A stretch of 64,000 nt of DNA from an uncultured Pelagibacteraceae bacterium (GCA_902596675.1 CACJUO010000006.1:1-64000), one strand, 5' to 3'. Shown: positions 8,767 to 17,723, numbered from the stretch's first letter. The notes: generated by a model not told the origin, from the letters alone. A program made the numbers and translations.

Positions 8767-10734
8767 AAAAAATTAAATAAGATCTTATCTAACACTATAC
8801 GTGTTCTTTCGATGGATGCTGTGCAAAAAGCTAATTCTGGGCATCCGGGTATGCCAATGGGAATGGCTGATGTATCTACAATACTTTTCAAATATTTTCT
8901 AAAATTTAATCCAAAAAATCCCAGTTGGATTAATAGAGATAGATTCGTTTTATCTGCTGGTCATGGATCTATGTTGCTTTACTCTTTACTCTACTTAACA
9001 GGTTACAAAAGTGTTAAATTAAGTGATATAAAAAATTTTAGACAAATTAATTCTATTTGTGCAGGTCATCCTGAGTATGTTGAAAACTCAGGTATCGAAA
9101 CAACAACAGGTCCTTTAGGACAAGGAATTTCTAATGCAGTAGGTTTTGCATTAGCAGAAGAAATTTTAAAAATGAAAATCGGTAAAAATATTATAAATCA
9201 TAAAACTTATGTAATTGCAGGAGATGGTTGTCTTATGGAAGGCATAAGTCACGAAGCTATGAGCTTAGCTGGACACTTAAAACTTAAAAATTTAATAATG
9301 TTATTTGATAATAATTCTATATCAATAGATGGGCCAACAAGTTTAGCAGTTTCAGATAATTTTAAGAAAAGATTTGAAAGTTATGGCTGGGATTATATAG
9401 AAATTGATGGTCATAAAGAAAAAGAAATATATAAAGCACTCAAAAAAGTTCAAAATGCAAAAAAACCATCTGTTATTTCTTGTAAGACTAAAATTGGTTA
9501 TGGGTCACCTAACAAATCTGGAAAAGCTTCCTCTCATGGAAGTCCGCTAGGTACTGAAGAAATTAAATTAGTGCGCAAAGAATTAGATTGGGATTATAAA
9601 CCATTTCAAATTCCTAAAAACATATTAAATTCTTGGAGAGAAATTGGAAAAAAGGGAGAAAAAATTGAGTACAAATGGAATAAAATTTATAGGAAGAAAA
9701 AAGGTAAAATAAACAAATTCTTTAAAAATGATTTTATTAAGTCTATCCTAATTGAGAAAAAAATAGCTTTAGAAAAAAGTAAAAGTCTTGCTTCAAGAAA
9801 ATCTTCAGAGTCGATTATTGACTCTCTTGTAAAAAAAAATAATACACTTATTGGCGGGTCAGCAGATCTTGCTGGATCAAACAATACGAAAACAAATTAT
9901 CATAAAATAATTAAACCAGGAAATTTTGACGGAAATTATATTCATTATGGAGTAAGAGAGCACGCAATGTGTGGTATAATGAATGGATTAGCTTTGCATA
10001 GTAAATTTATACCTTTTGGAGGAACTTTTTTAATTTTTTCAGATTATTGTAAACCATCAATAAGATTGGCGGCAATGATGGGGCAACAGGTAATATATGT
10101 AATGACACACGACTCCATTGGACTGGGTGAGGATGGACCAACACACCAACCTATTGAACAATTATCTGGATTAAGGTCAATACCCAACCTTAATGTTTTT
10201 AGACCTGCAGATAGAATCGAAACTATTGAATGTTGGGAACATGCTTTAAAAAGTACTAAAACCCCAAGCATTCTATCTTTGACCAGGCAAAACCTTGATC
10301 CCATTAGAAATAAATACTCAAAAACAAACAAGTGCTCACTTGGAGCATATGAGATTTTAAGAACAAACAAAAAAATAAAATTAACAATTTTAGCTAGTGG
10401 TTCTGAGGTAAATCTAGCAATAGATACCAGCCATAAATTAGCTAAGTATAAGATTTATTCAAAAGTTATTTCAGTGCCATGTATGGAGCTTTTTGATATA
10501 CAATCAAATAGATATAAAGATAAAATTTTAAACGAAACTAAATTAAAAATATCTATCGAAGCAGGCTCAAGGGATTGTTGGAAAAAATATGTAGGTGATT
10601 TTGGAATCACTTTTGGAATTGATGTATTTGGGAAAAGTGCTCCCTATAAAGATATTTATAAATATTTTGGACTTATACCTTCAAATATGGCAGATAAATT
10701 AAAAAATGTAATAAAAAATAGAAATGACTATTAA
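8764..10734 (+). CDS. tkt: Transketolase
   Basis: Thiamine diphosphate enzyme moving two-carbon units between sugar phosphates. The 656 residues show the expected N-terminus with SGHPGMPMGMADV, the ThDP/Mg site GDGCLMEGISHEAMSLAGHLKLKNL ending in DNNSISIDG (split here for length), the central active site with GEDGPTHQPIEQL, and the C-terminal domain. First gene of a plus-strand run tkt-gap-pgk-fba overlapping or nearly touching one another, consistent with a carbon-metabolism operon. Overlaps gap by 11 bases. Confidence 0.97.
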   Translation: MKKLNKILSNTIRVLSMDAVQKANSGHPGMPMGMADVSTILFKYFLKFNPKNPSWINRDRFVLSAGHGSMLLYSLLYLTGYKSVKLSDIKNFRQINSICAGHPEYVENSGIETTTGPLGQGISNAVGFALAEEILKMKIGKNIINHKTYVIAGDGCLMEGISHEAMSLAGHLKLKNLIMLFDNNSISIDGPTSLAVSDNFKKRFESYGWDYIEIDGHKEKEIYKALKKVQNAKKPSVISCKTKIGYGSPNKSGKASSHGSPLGTEEIKLVRKELDWDYKPFQIPKNILNSWREIGKKGEKIEYKWNKIYRKKKGKINKFFKNDFIKSILIEKKIALEKSKSLASRKSSESIIDSLVKKNNTLIGGSADLAGSNNTKTNYHKIIKPGNFDGNYIHYGVREHAMCGIMNGLALHSKFIPFGGTFLIFSDYCKPSIRLAAMMGQQVIYVMTHDSIGLGEDGPTHQPIEQLSGLRSIPNLNVFRPADRIETIECWEHALKSTKTPSILSLTRQNLDPIRNKYSKTNKCSLGAYEILRTNKKIKLTILASGSEVNLAIDTSHKLAKYKIYSKVISVPCMELFDIQSNRYKDKILNETKLKISIEAGSRDCWKKYVGDFGITFGIDVFGKSAPYKDIYKYFGLIPSNMADKLKNVIKNRNDY

Positions 10735-11731
10735 AATTGGAATAAATGGGATGGGTAGAATTGGTCGTATGTTGGTGAGATCAATTATTGAGAATCAAAA
10801 AAAAAATTTTAAAATTAGCCATATTAACAATAGGTCAAATGCAGAAGTTACTTATAAATTAATAAAGTATGACTCTATTCATGGAAAATTTAATGCAGAT
10901 TTAAGATTAGACGAAAATGAATTAATAATTAATAAAAATAAAATAACATTTTCTCAGGAGTCTAAAATTGAGAATATTGATTGGAAAAAATATGATGTTG
11001 ACTATGTTTTTGAGTGTACTGGTAAATTTAATTCAAAAGAAAAATTACTTATACACATTAAAAATGGAGCAAAAAAAGTAATCGTCTCTGCTCCATGTAA
11101 AAATGCAGAAAAAACAATAGTGTTTGGTGTGAATGAAAATATTTTATCAAAGGATGATAAAATTATATCTGCTGGCTCATGTACAACAAATTGTTTAGCA
11201 CCAGTAGTAAATGTGCTTAATAATAATTTCATAATTGAAAAAGGTTTTATGACTACTATTCACGCATATACTAGCGATCAAAGAATTTTGGATAATTCCC
11301 ATAAAGATCCAAGAAGAGCAAGGGCTGCAAGTCAATCAATAATCCCTACTTCAACTGGTGCATCGAAAGCAATAGGAGAAATAATTCCGAGCTTAAGAGG
11401 TAAATTAGAAGGAGTTGCAATGAGAGTCCCAACACCAAATGTGTCTCTTGTAGAACTGGTATTCTGTACCAAAAATAAAATTGATATCAAAAAAATTAAC
11501 GATGTATTTGAAACTGCTTCTAAAAATGAATTAAATAATATTTTAGATGTTACTCATGAAAAATTAGTTTCCATTGATTTTAACCATCATTCAGCATCTG
11601 CAATTGTTGATACTTCTCTAACAAATGTAGTTGGAAGCAATATGGGTAAAATTTCTGCTTGGTATGATAATGAGTGGGGTTTTTCAAATAGAATGTGCGA
11701 TATAGCTGAGAATTTGCATAAAATCTCTTAA
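10724..11731 (+). CDS. gap: Glyceraldehyde-3-phosphate dehydrogenase
   Basis: Interconverts G3P and 1,3-bisphosphoglycerate. Nucleotide-binding start GINGMGRIGRMLVRS, catalytic Cys153 in SAGSCTTNCLAPV and His180 in TTIHAYTSDQ. 335 aa is typical. At the cofactor-selecting end of the second beta strand, where NAD-specific enzymes have Asp (IND), this protein has Asn36-Arg37 (HINNRSN), which would lessen repulsion of the NADP phosphate; dual or NADP use is inferred, not shown. Overlaps tkt by 11 bases and shares one base with pgk. Confidence 0.96.
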   Translation: MTIKIGINGMGRIGRMLVRSIIENQKKNFKISHINNRSNAEVTYKLIKYDSIHGKFNADLRLDENELIINKNKITFSQESKIENIDWKKYDVDYVFECTGKFNSKEKLLIHIKNGAKKVIVSAPCKNAEKTIVFGVNENILSKDDKIISAGSCTTNCLAPVVNVLNNNFIIEKGFMTTIHAYTSDQRILDNSHKDPRRARAASQSIIPTSTGASKAIGEIIPSLRGKLEGVAMRVPTPNVSLVELVFCTKNKIDIKKINDVFETASKNELNNILDVTHEKLVSIDFNHHSASAIVDTSLTNVVGSNMGKISAWYDNEWGFSNRMCDIAENLHKIS

Positions 11732-12909
11732 TGAGAAGTATTTTAAAAGAAAAAAATCTTAATAATAAAATAATATTACTAAGATTAGATTTAAATGTTC
11801 CTCTAGAAAATGGCAAAATAAGCGACACAACAAGAATTGATAAAATTCTACCAACTCTAAATTTTTTAATAAAACAGAAAACGAAAATTATAATTTTATC
11901 TCATGTAGGTAGGCCTAAAGGGAAAATAGTAAAAGAGCTATCGTTAAAACCAATAGGTGAAGATTTGAGAAAAAAATTAAATGTAAGATTAAAACTAATC
12001 ACAGAAAACATTTTTGAAATCAAAAGTAAAGATTTCTTTGAAAAATTTGATGAAGAAATTCTTATTTTAGAAAATATTAGGTTTTATGATGAAGAGGAGA
12101 AAAATGACAATAAATTTGCAAAACACCTGGCAAGCTTAGGGGATATTTATGTGAATGATGCTTTTTCCTGTTCTCATCGAGCTCATGCATCAATTCATCA
12201 AATTCCTAAATATTTACCATCTTACTCAGGACTACAACTTGATTTAGAAGTAGCTGCTCTTAATAAGATTACTAATAAAATAACAAAACCCATAACATGT
12301 ATAATTGGAGGGTCTAAAATTTCGACAAAAATAAATATTATTAAAAATTTAATATCAAAATTTGATTATATTATTATTGTCGGTGGTATGGCTAATAATT
12401 TTATTGAATATTTTGGTAATAATATTGGAAAATCAATAAAAGAACAAAATTGTTATAAGATAGTCGATGAAATTATTTCACTTTCAAAAAAAAAAGAATG
12501 TAAAATTATTTTTCCAGAGGACGTAATTGTATCTAAAAATTTAAATGGATCATCTATAAATAAAGAATTAGATCAAATTTCATCAGATGATATGATTTTA
12601 GATATTGGTCCAAAAACAATTAAAAGAATATTTGATATAATTGGTGTTAGTAGAACAATATTATGGAATGGGCCAGCTGGATATTTTGAAAATCCAAATT
12701 TTGCTAATGGAAGTATTAAAATAGCAAAAAAGATAATTGAGAATAATAAATTTGACAAATTTTTTTCTGTTGTGGGTGGTGGAGATACTGTTTCATTATT
12801 AAATAACTTAAATGTTGTTGGAAGTTTCAATTTTGTTTCAACTGCAGGTGGAGCGTTTTTAGAATATCTTGAAGGCAAAAAGCTTCCTGGTATAACTGCG
12901 TTAAGTTAA
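11731..12909 (+). CDS. pgk: Phosphoglycerate kinase
   Basis: Transfers phosphate between 1,3-bisphosphoglycerate and ADP. Substrate-binding motifs RLDLNVPL, SHVGRPKGK and NDAFSCSHRAHAS, and nucleotide-binding GPAGYFE and VVGGGDTVSLL are all present. 392 aa is standard. Start codon is shared with the gap stop (one-base overlap) and fba follows after one base, so translation is coupled. Its substrate is also the expected glyceryl source for the FkbH-like protein of the island. Confidence 0.97.
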   Translation: MRSILKEKNLNNKIILLRLDLNVPLENGKISDTTRIDKILPTLNFLIKQKTKIIILSHVGRPKGKIVKELSLKPIGEDLRKKLNVRLKLITENIFEIKSKDFFEKFDEEILILENIRFYDEEEKNDNKFAKHLASLGDIYVNDAFSCSHRAHASIHQIPKYLPSYSGLQLDLEVAALNKITNKITKPITCIIGGSKISTKINIIKNLISKFDYIIIVGGMANNFIEYFGNNIGKSIKEQNCYKIVDEIISLSKKKECKIIFPEDVIVSKNLNGSSINKELDQISSDDMILDIGPKTIKRIFDIIGVSRTILWNGPAGYFENPNFANGSIKIAKKIIENNKFDKFFSVVGGGDTVSLLNNLNVVGSFNFVSTAGGAFLEYLEGKKLPGITALS

Positions 12910-12910
12910 T

Positions 12911-13921
12911 ATGTCAGATCTTAATAAAATTGCCCTGAAGATAATTTCTAATGGTAAAGGTATCCTTGCAGCAGATGAAAGCAATGGAACTATGACTAAA
13001 AGACTTAAGGCAGTAGATGTTGTTTCAACACCAGAAAATAGACTTATGTTTAGAGAAATACTCTTTTCATCTGAAAGTATGAAAGAGTATATAGGTGGTG
13101 TAATTCTTTATGATGAAACAATAAACCAAACAACAAGTTTTGGAAAATCAATCCCCAGCTTAATTTCTTCCACAGGTGCAATACCTGGAATTAAGGTCGA
13201 TATAGGTGCAAAAGATTTGGCAAACTCTTCTGAAGAAAAAATAACTGAAGGCTTAGATGGACTCAGAGAAAGGTTAAAAAGGTACTATGAGCTTGGTGCT
13301 AGATTTACAAAATGGAGAGGAGTTTTTATTATTAATAAGAAATATCCAAGCACGCTAGCAATCAACAGCAATGCACACGCACTTGCCCGATATTCTGCCT
13401 TAGTTCAAGAATGTAAAATGGTTCCAATAGTCGAACCAGAAGTATTGATGGATGGAGACCATTCTGCTGATATTTGCTTAAGAAAAACATCAGATGTTAT
13501 CAAGAAATGTTTTGATGAATTAATATTAAATAAAGTTGATCTTTCAGGAATTATTTTAAAACCTAATATGATATTGGCTGGTAAAAATTCAAAAGTTAAA
13601 ATTTCTAATGAGGAGGTTGCTCAAAAAACACTTCAATGTATTAGAAACTCAGTACCAAGAGAAGTGCCTGGAATTGCCTTCTTATCTGGGGGTCAGTCAG
13701 AAATAGAAGCAACGGAAAATTTAAACTTAATCAATAAAAATAATAATACTGAATTTATTATGACTTACTCCTATGGAAGAGCATTGCAGCAAAGCGCTCT
13801 CAAGATTTGGTCAAAAAATACTAAAGATGTAAAAACAACTCAAAATATTTTCAATCATAGAGCTAAAATGTGTACTTTGGCTGCTCAAGGAAAATGGTCT
13901 TACGAACTTGAAAATAAGTAA
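12911..13921 (+). CDS. fba: Fructose-bisphosphate aldolase, class I
   Basis: Schiff-base aldolase of the class I type. GILAADESNGTMTKRL, the Lys134 site FTKWRGVF and the Schiff-base Lys217 in GIILKPNMIL are present, and there are no class II zinc motifs. At 336 aa it is like the eukaryote-type class I enzymes found in several alphaproteobacteria. Together with tkt, gap and pgk it serves gluconeogenesis and the pentose phosphate route. Its end overlaps the thiE-like gene by 14 bases. Confidence 0.95.
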   Translation: MSDLNKIALKIISNGKGILAADESNGTMTKRLKAVDVVSTPENRLMFREILFSSESMKEYIGGVILYDETINQTTSFGKSIPSLISSTGAIPGIKVDIGAKDLANSSEEKITEGLDGLRERLKRYYELGARFTKWRGVFIINKKYPSTLAINSNAHALARYSALVQECKMVPIVEPEVLMDGDHSADICLRKTSDVIKKCFDELILNKVDLSGIILKPNMILAGKNSKVKISNEEVAQKTLQCIRNSVPREVPGIAFLSGGQSEIEATENLNLINKNNNTEFIMTYSYGRALQQSALKIWSKNTKDVKTTQNIFNHRAKMCTLAAQGKWSYELENK

Positions 13922-14522
13922 AAAAAGATTTATTTACCTTATTTCACCAAATAAGATAAATAAAAACTTCTACAATAGTCTAAAATTAGTTTTAAAAACC
14001 AATAAAGTAAGCTTCTTTCAAATGAGGCTTAAAAAATATTCATTAAAGCAAAAAATTATGATTGGAAAAAAAATAAAGAGAGTTTGTGAGTCTCACAAAG
14101 TGAAATTTATAATAAATGATGACCCCTGGTTAACAAAAAAAATTGATGCGGATGGTTGTCATTTGGGACAAAAAGATATGATAATAAATGAGGCTCGTAA
14201 GATAATTGGAGATAAGATTATAGGCGTCACATGCCATAATTCGATTAAACTAGCAAAAAATGCAATAAAATCAAAAGCAAGTTATTTAGCTTTCGGTGCA
14301 TTTTATTCATCAAAAACTAAGAAAACTAAATTTAATGCCACTACAAAAACTTTAATTAAAGTTAAAAAATTAACCAATATTCCTATAGTTGCGATAGGTG
14401 GTATAAACGACAGTAATTATAAAAATCTATTATTGAATAAAGCAAATTTTTTAGCTATCTCAGACTACATTTGGAATAATAAAAAATATAAACCAGAAAA
14501 AGCGACAGACATATTAAAATGA
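13908..14522 (+). CDS. Thiamine phosphate synthase-like protein (ThiE family)
   Basis: TIM-barrel protein of the ThiE/TenI family. FFQMRLKKYS, FIINDDPWLTKKIDADGCHLGQ, GVTCHNSIKLAKNAIKSKA followed by YLAFGAFYSSKTK, and VAIGGINDSN align with ThiE substrate-binding segments. The usual NDR motif reads NDD here, so activity as thiamine phosphate synthase is likely but not certain. Starts with TTG at 13908 inside the end of fba and shares four bases with efp. The order fba-thiE-efp recurs in alphaproteobacteria. Confidence 0.78.
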   Translation: MKISKKRFIYLISPNKINKNFYNSLKLVLKTNKVSFFQMRLKKYSLKQKIMIGKKIKRVCESHKVKFIINDDPWLTKKIDADGCHLGQKDMIINEARKIIGDKIIGVTCHNSIKLAKNAIKSKASYLAFGAFYSSKTKKTKFNATTKTLIKVKKLTNIPIVAIGGINDSNYKNLLLNKANFLAISDYIWNNKKYKPEKATDILK

Positions 14523-15079
14523 AAATTAATGCAGGTGAAATTAGAGTTGGAATGTTATTAGAGTATAAAAATGATTTATGGCAAGTTCTTAAAACTCAAC
14601 ATGTTAAACCTGGCAAAGGTGGTGCATTTGCTCAAGTGGAAATGAAGAGTGTTGGAAAGAACACAAAATTAAATGAGAGATTTAGATCGAATGAGTCAGT
14701 AGAAAAAGCAACAGTTGAAGAAACTAATTATAATTATCTTTATTCAGATGAAAATAATTATTTCTTCATGGATCCAAAAACTTTTGAACAAGTAGAGATT
14801 AAAAAGGACATAATTGGCGAAAAAGGTAAATTATTGACTGAAAATCTTGAAGTTTCATTAAGTTTCTACAATGAAAATGCAATTTCAATTGAACTTCCTA
14901 ATCAAGTAAAATGTAAAATTTCAAGGACAGATGGCGCCTTAAAAGGTCAGACAGTTTCATCCTCATACAAACCAGCTATACTTGATAATGGAATAAAAAT
15001 ACAGGTCCCACCATTTGTAGAGGTGGATGATGAAATTATTGTGGATACTAGAACATTACAATATGTAAAAAAAATTTAA
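14519..15079 (+). CDS. efp: Translation elongation factor P
   Basis: Relieves ribosome stalling at polyproline. N-terminus MKINAGEIRVGMLLEYK, and modifiable Lys33 in the loop VKPGKGGAF at the tip of domain I. C-terminal EFP domain contains GIKIQVPPFVEVDDEIIVDTRT. 186 aa is standard. I see no epmA/epmB-like gene in the window, so modification status is unknown. Confidence 0.97.
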   Translation: MKINAGEIRVGMLLEYKNDLWQVLKTQHVKPGKGGAFAQVEMKSVGKNTKLNERFRSNESVEKATVEETNYNYLYSDENNYFFMDPKTFEQVEIKKDIIGEKGKLLTENLEVSLSFYNENAISIELPNQVKCKISRTDGALKGQTVSSSYKPAILDNGIKIQVPPFVEVDDEIIVDTRTLQYVKKI

Positions 15080-15082
15080 ATT

Positions 15083-15829
15083 ATGAATTCAATTTCACCT
15101 CATTTAAATATAATGATTAAGGCTTGTGAAAAAGCATCAAAGGTAATTATTAGAGATTTTGGAGAAATTGAAAATCTGCAAGTTTTAAAAAAGGGACCGC
15201 GAGATTTTGTAACTAAGACTGATAAAAGGGTTGAAGAAATTTTGATCAATGAATTTAGTAAAGCAAAAAAAAACTACTCCTTCTTGACTGAAGAAAGCGG
15301 TAAAATTGAAAATAATGATAAAGATAAAATTTGGATTATTGATCCAATTGATGGTACAACAAATTTTTTGCATGGAATACCTCATTTTGCTATTTCGGTC
15401 GCACTAAAAATAGATAATGAATTAAACTCTGCTTTAATACATGATCCAATAAAAAATGAGATATATTTTGCTGAAAAAAATGATGGAGCGTATTTCAATA
15501 ATCATAGAATAAGAGTTTCAAATAAAAGTGATATTGAAGATTGTTTGTTTTCATCTAATCCAGAAGGTTTGAAAATTATTTATCCAAGTTTGAATATGAG
15601 GAATTCAGGATGCACAGCTCTAGATTTGGCATATGTTGGATCAGGTAGGTTAGATGGTTTTTTTCATAATAAAATCAATTTATGGGATATAGCTGCTGGA
15701 GCCCTAATTGTAAAAGAAGCTGGAGGTACCACCAATGATTTTAGTAAGTATAACGTGAATAATATCAATATAAGAGCTGCAAGTGGTACCATATATAAGA
15801 AAATGATTGAAAAATTATCCAACTTTTAA
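15083..15829 (+). CDS. suhB: Inositol monophosphatase family protein (SuhB-like)
   Basis: Mg-dependent, lithium-sensitive phosphatase fold. Metal motifs [20 protein letters not shown] and [16 protein letters not shown] are complete. 248 aa is normal. In other bacteria SuhB acts on inositol 1-phosphate and also as an rRNA transcription factor; no evidence here separates the two. Three bases downstream of efp, same operon. Confidence 0.92.
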   Translation: MNSISPHLNIMIKACEKASKVIIRDFGEIENLQVLKKGPRDFVTKTDKRVEEILINEFSKAKKNYSFLTEESGKIENNDKDKIWIIDPIDGTTNFLHGIPHFAISVALKIDNELNSALIHDPIKNEIYFAEKNDGAYFNNHRIRVSNKSDIEDCLFSSNPEGLKIIYPSLNMRNSGCTALDLAYVGSGRLDGFFHNKINLWDIAAGALIVKEAGGTTNDFSKYNVNNINIRAASGTIYKKMIEKLSNF

Positions 15830-15857
15830 TTGTTTTTATTTAACTTTTTGCTATAAA
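15830..15857 (+). promoter_or_regulatory. Predicted promoter of rpmE giving a leaderless mRNA
   Basis: TTGTTT (15830-15835), a 16-base spacer and TATAAA (15852-15857) form a sigma70-like promoter. The expected start site, about seven bases after the -10 box, falls on the A of the rpmE ATG at 15864. No Shine-Dalgarno precedes this ATG, which agrees with a leaderless transcript. Confidence 0.5.
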
Positions 15858-15863
15858 GCCGGC

Positions 15864-16091
15864 ATGAAAAAAAACTTACATCCAAACTATCACAAAATAA
15901 AAGTAGAAATGACTGATGGTAGTCAATTTGAAACTAAATCTACATGGGGTTCCGAGGGAGAAATTTTAAAACTTGAAATTGATCCAAAATCACATTCAGC
16001 TTGGACAGGTGGTAAACAAAAAATACTTGATAAAGGTAGAGTAAGCAAATTCAACAAAAAATTCCAAAATTTTAGATCCGAGACCAAGTAA
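15864..16091 (+). CDS. rpmE: 50S ribosomal protein L31
   Basis: Small ribosomal protein, 75 aa from the ATG at 15864 ([20 protein letters not shown]). It contains [23 protein letters not shown] and the SRV-like RVSKFNKKF end. It lacks the zinc-binding cysteines, as in the Cys-minus form common in alphaproteobacteria. An in-frame extension upstream overlaps suhB and does not resemble L31. Ends one base into the trcR start codon. Confidence 0.95.
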   Translation: MKKNLHPNYHKIKVEMTDGSQFETKSTWGSEGEILKLEIDPKSHSAWTGGKQKILDKGRVSKFNKKFQNFRSETK

Positions 16092-16666
16092 TGAGCAATG
16101 CACCATTAATGCCTATGGCTACTGCTGTTTGGTTGGTCGAAAATACATCATTAACATTTCGACAAATATCTGAATTTTGCAAATTACATGAGGTGGAAAT
16201 ACAAGGAATTGCTGATGGAGAAGTTGCAAAAGGTATTGTTGGATACAATCCTATCATTGCAGGTCAATTAAGTAGAGAAGAAATTGCTCTTTCATCAGAA
16301 GACTCAAACAGGCCTCTTAAACTCTTGGTAAATGAAATTGAAATTGATAACAAAAATAAAAAATTAAAAAAATACATACCATTATCTAAGAGACAAGACA
16401 AACCAGATTCAGCACTTTGGTTATTAAAGCAACATTCAATTTTGAAAGACTCTCAAATTGCTAAGCTAGTTGGAATTACAAAAAATTCAGTTACAGCAAT
16501 AAGAAATAAGAGCTATTGGAACTACAATAATTTGTCTCCAAAAGATCCAGTAGCAATGGGTCTATTTACTCAGAAAGATCTAATTGAAACTATAGAAAAA
16601 GCCGAAAGAAGAATAATTAGAGAAAAAAAAGAAAAAGAAAAAGAAAAAGAAGGATTAAACAAATAA
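16091..16666 (+). CDS. trcR: Cell cycle transcriptional regulator TrcR (DUF1013)
   Basis: 191 aa protein matching the alphaproteobacterial family DUF1013, named TrcR. Characteristic segments are LMPMATAVWLVENTSLTF, GIADGEVAKGI and a helix-turn-helix-like LKDSQIAKLVGITKNSV. The C-terminus is a highly charged KEKEKEKE tail. Its presence is a marker for Alphaproteobacteria. Shares one base with rpmE. Confidence 0.88.
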   Translation: MSNAPLMPMATAVWLVENTSLTFRQISEFCKLHEVEIQGIADGEVAKGIVGYNPIIAGQLSREEIALSSEDSNRPLKLLVNEIEIDNKNKKLKKYIPLSKRQDKPDSALWLLKQHSILKDSQIAKLVGITKNSVTAIRNKSYWNYNNLSPKDPVAMGLFTQKDLIETIEKAERRIIREKKEKEKEKEGLNK

Positions 16667-16722
16667 GAAATATGAATACTAATAGACAAACAAATTATAA
16701 AGTGCTAACTAGTGCTCTTTTT

Positions 16723-16735
16723 GGAGGTAGTTATT
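16723..16735 (+). promoter_or_regulatory. Strong Shine-Dalgarno and AUU start of rpsU
   Basis: GGAGGT at 16723-16728 is the best Shine-Dalgarno in the window. In the S21 frame the codon at standard spacing is ATT (16733-16735); the only ATG/GTG/TTG codons in frame (GTG 16712, TTG 16721) lie upstream of or within the Shine-Dalgarno. An AUU start is the simplest reading. Confidence 0.65.
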
Positions 16736-16927
16736 AAAATAGAGGTAAAAGATAATAATATTGAGCAAGCTTTAAGAGTTTTAAAAAGAAAACTTCAAAG
16801 AGATGGTTTTTTTAAAATTATAAAACTCAAAAACACATATGAAAAACCATCTGAAAAAAAGAAGAGAATTCTTCAAGAAAATATTAAGAGAGTTAAAAAG
16901 CTAAATAAACTTAAAAATAGAATATAA
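16733..16927 (+). CDS. rpsU: 30S ribosomal protein S21, apparent AUU start
   Basis: 64 aa when started at the AUU, giving a canonical S21 N-terminus MKIEVKDNNIEQALRVLKRK. It continues with LQRDGFFKIIKLKNTYEKPS and a basic tail. A start at the upstream GTG (16712) would translate through the Shine-Dalgarno and add seven residues that do not fit the family. AUU starts are known mainly for infC and pcnB in enterobacteria and are sensitive to IF3, so expression may be controlled at initiation. Followed after four bases by the initiator tRNA gene. Confidence 0.88.
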   Translation: MKIEVKDNNIEQALRVLKRKLQRDGFFKIIKLKNTYEKPSEKKKRILQENIKRVKKLNKLKNRI

Positions 16928-16931
16928 AAAT

Positions 16932-17008
16932 CGCGGGGTGGAGCAGCCTGGTAGCTCGCAAGGCTCATAACCTTGAGGTCGGCGGTTCAAATCCGTCCCC
17001 CGCAACCA
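16932..17008 (+). tRNA. Initiator tRNA-fMet (CAT)
   Basis: A 77-nt cloverleaf with anticodon CAT and encoded CCA. The C1xA72 mismatch in the acceptor stem and A11-U24 in the D stem mark it as the initiator. The anticodon stem is CAAGG/CCTTG, so the three pairs nearest the loop are A-U, G-C, G-C instead of three G-C pairs. Convergent with the transaldolase gene, with eight bases between them. Confidence 0.95.
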
Positions 17009-17016
17009 ATTATAGA

Positions 17017-17715
17017 TTAAATTTTAAAATTAGATTTTTTACTGTCTTCGAGAAAAGCTTTTACAGTTTCTTTTGTAAGTTGGTTAAATGATTTCCCAAA
17101 GTTTTCAATCTTCTCAATTATAGATGGTGGAACAGTAATAATATGACAACCTAATTGTTTTGCTTGCAAATAATTATATGGTTCACGAACACTGGCCCAT
17201 AAAATTTCAACATTCTTAAAATTCTTTGCCAATCTAATGCTATTTATAAACTCTGGAACTGGATCTTTGCCATTATCGCTTGCTCTCCCTGCAAAAATAG
17301 AAATAATAACTTTTGTTTTTTTGTTAATTAATTTTAAAATCTTTTCAGTTTGTTTGGCATTGTAAACAGCTGTTATGTTAATTTTTATATTTTGATTATT
17401 TAACTCTTTAATAATTTGTCCCATAAATCTTCCCTTTGAATTAGTGACTGGTACTTTTACGTAAACATTTTTACCCCAAGTATTTATCTTCATTGCTTGA
17501 ATTTTCATTGCTTTGTATTCGTCAGCAAATACCTCGAGAGATACAGGTTTATTATTACAAATTTTAAGAAGTTTCTTTGAATACGATTTATAATCTTTTG
17601 CTCCAGCTTTTCTAAATAAACTTGGGTTAGTTGTAAATCCTTTTACAATCTTTTTTTGATTAAATTTTTTAATTTGACCCAATTCAGCAATGTCACAAAA
17701 TATTTTAGTATTCAA
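17017..17715 (-). CDS. Transaldolase / fructose-6-phosphate aldolase family protein
   Basis: Short (232 aa) TIM-barrel transaldolase. GFTTNPSLFRKAG near the N-terminus, the Schiff-base Lys87 in VYVKVPVT, NITAVYN and SIFAGRASDNGKDP are family hallmarks. Small members act either as transaldolase or as F6P aldolase and the sequence does not settle which; with transketolase nearby, a role in the non-oxidative pentose phosphate pathway is likely. Nine bases downstream of pntB. Confidence 0.88.
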   Translation of the reverse strand: MNTKIFCDIAELGQIKKFNQKKIVKGFTTNPSLFRKAGAKDYKSYSKKLLKICNNKPVSLEVFADEYKAMKIQAMKINTWGKNVYVKVPVTNSKGRFMGQIIKELNNQNIKINITAVYNAKQTEKILKLINKKTKVIISIFAGRASDNGKDPVPEFINSIRLAKNFKNVEILWASVREPYNYLQAKQLGCHIITVPPSIIEKIENFGKSFNQLTKETVKAFLEDSKKSNFKI

Positions 17716-17723
17716 ATTTCTGC

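Noticed and set aside
10044-10370. Minus-strand open frame inside transketolase
   Set aside because: Antisense to a highly conserved coding region, with no ribosome binding site or recognisable family.
16712-16732. GTG at 16712 as the rpsU start
   Set aside because: It would place the Shine-Dalgarno inside the coding region and adds residues absent from S21 proteins.
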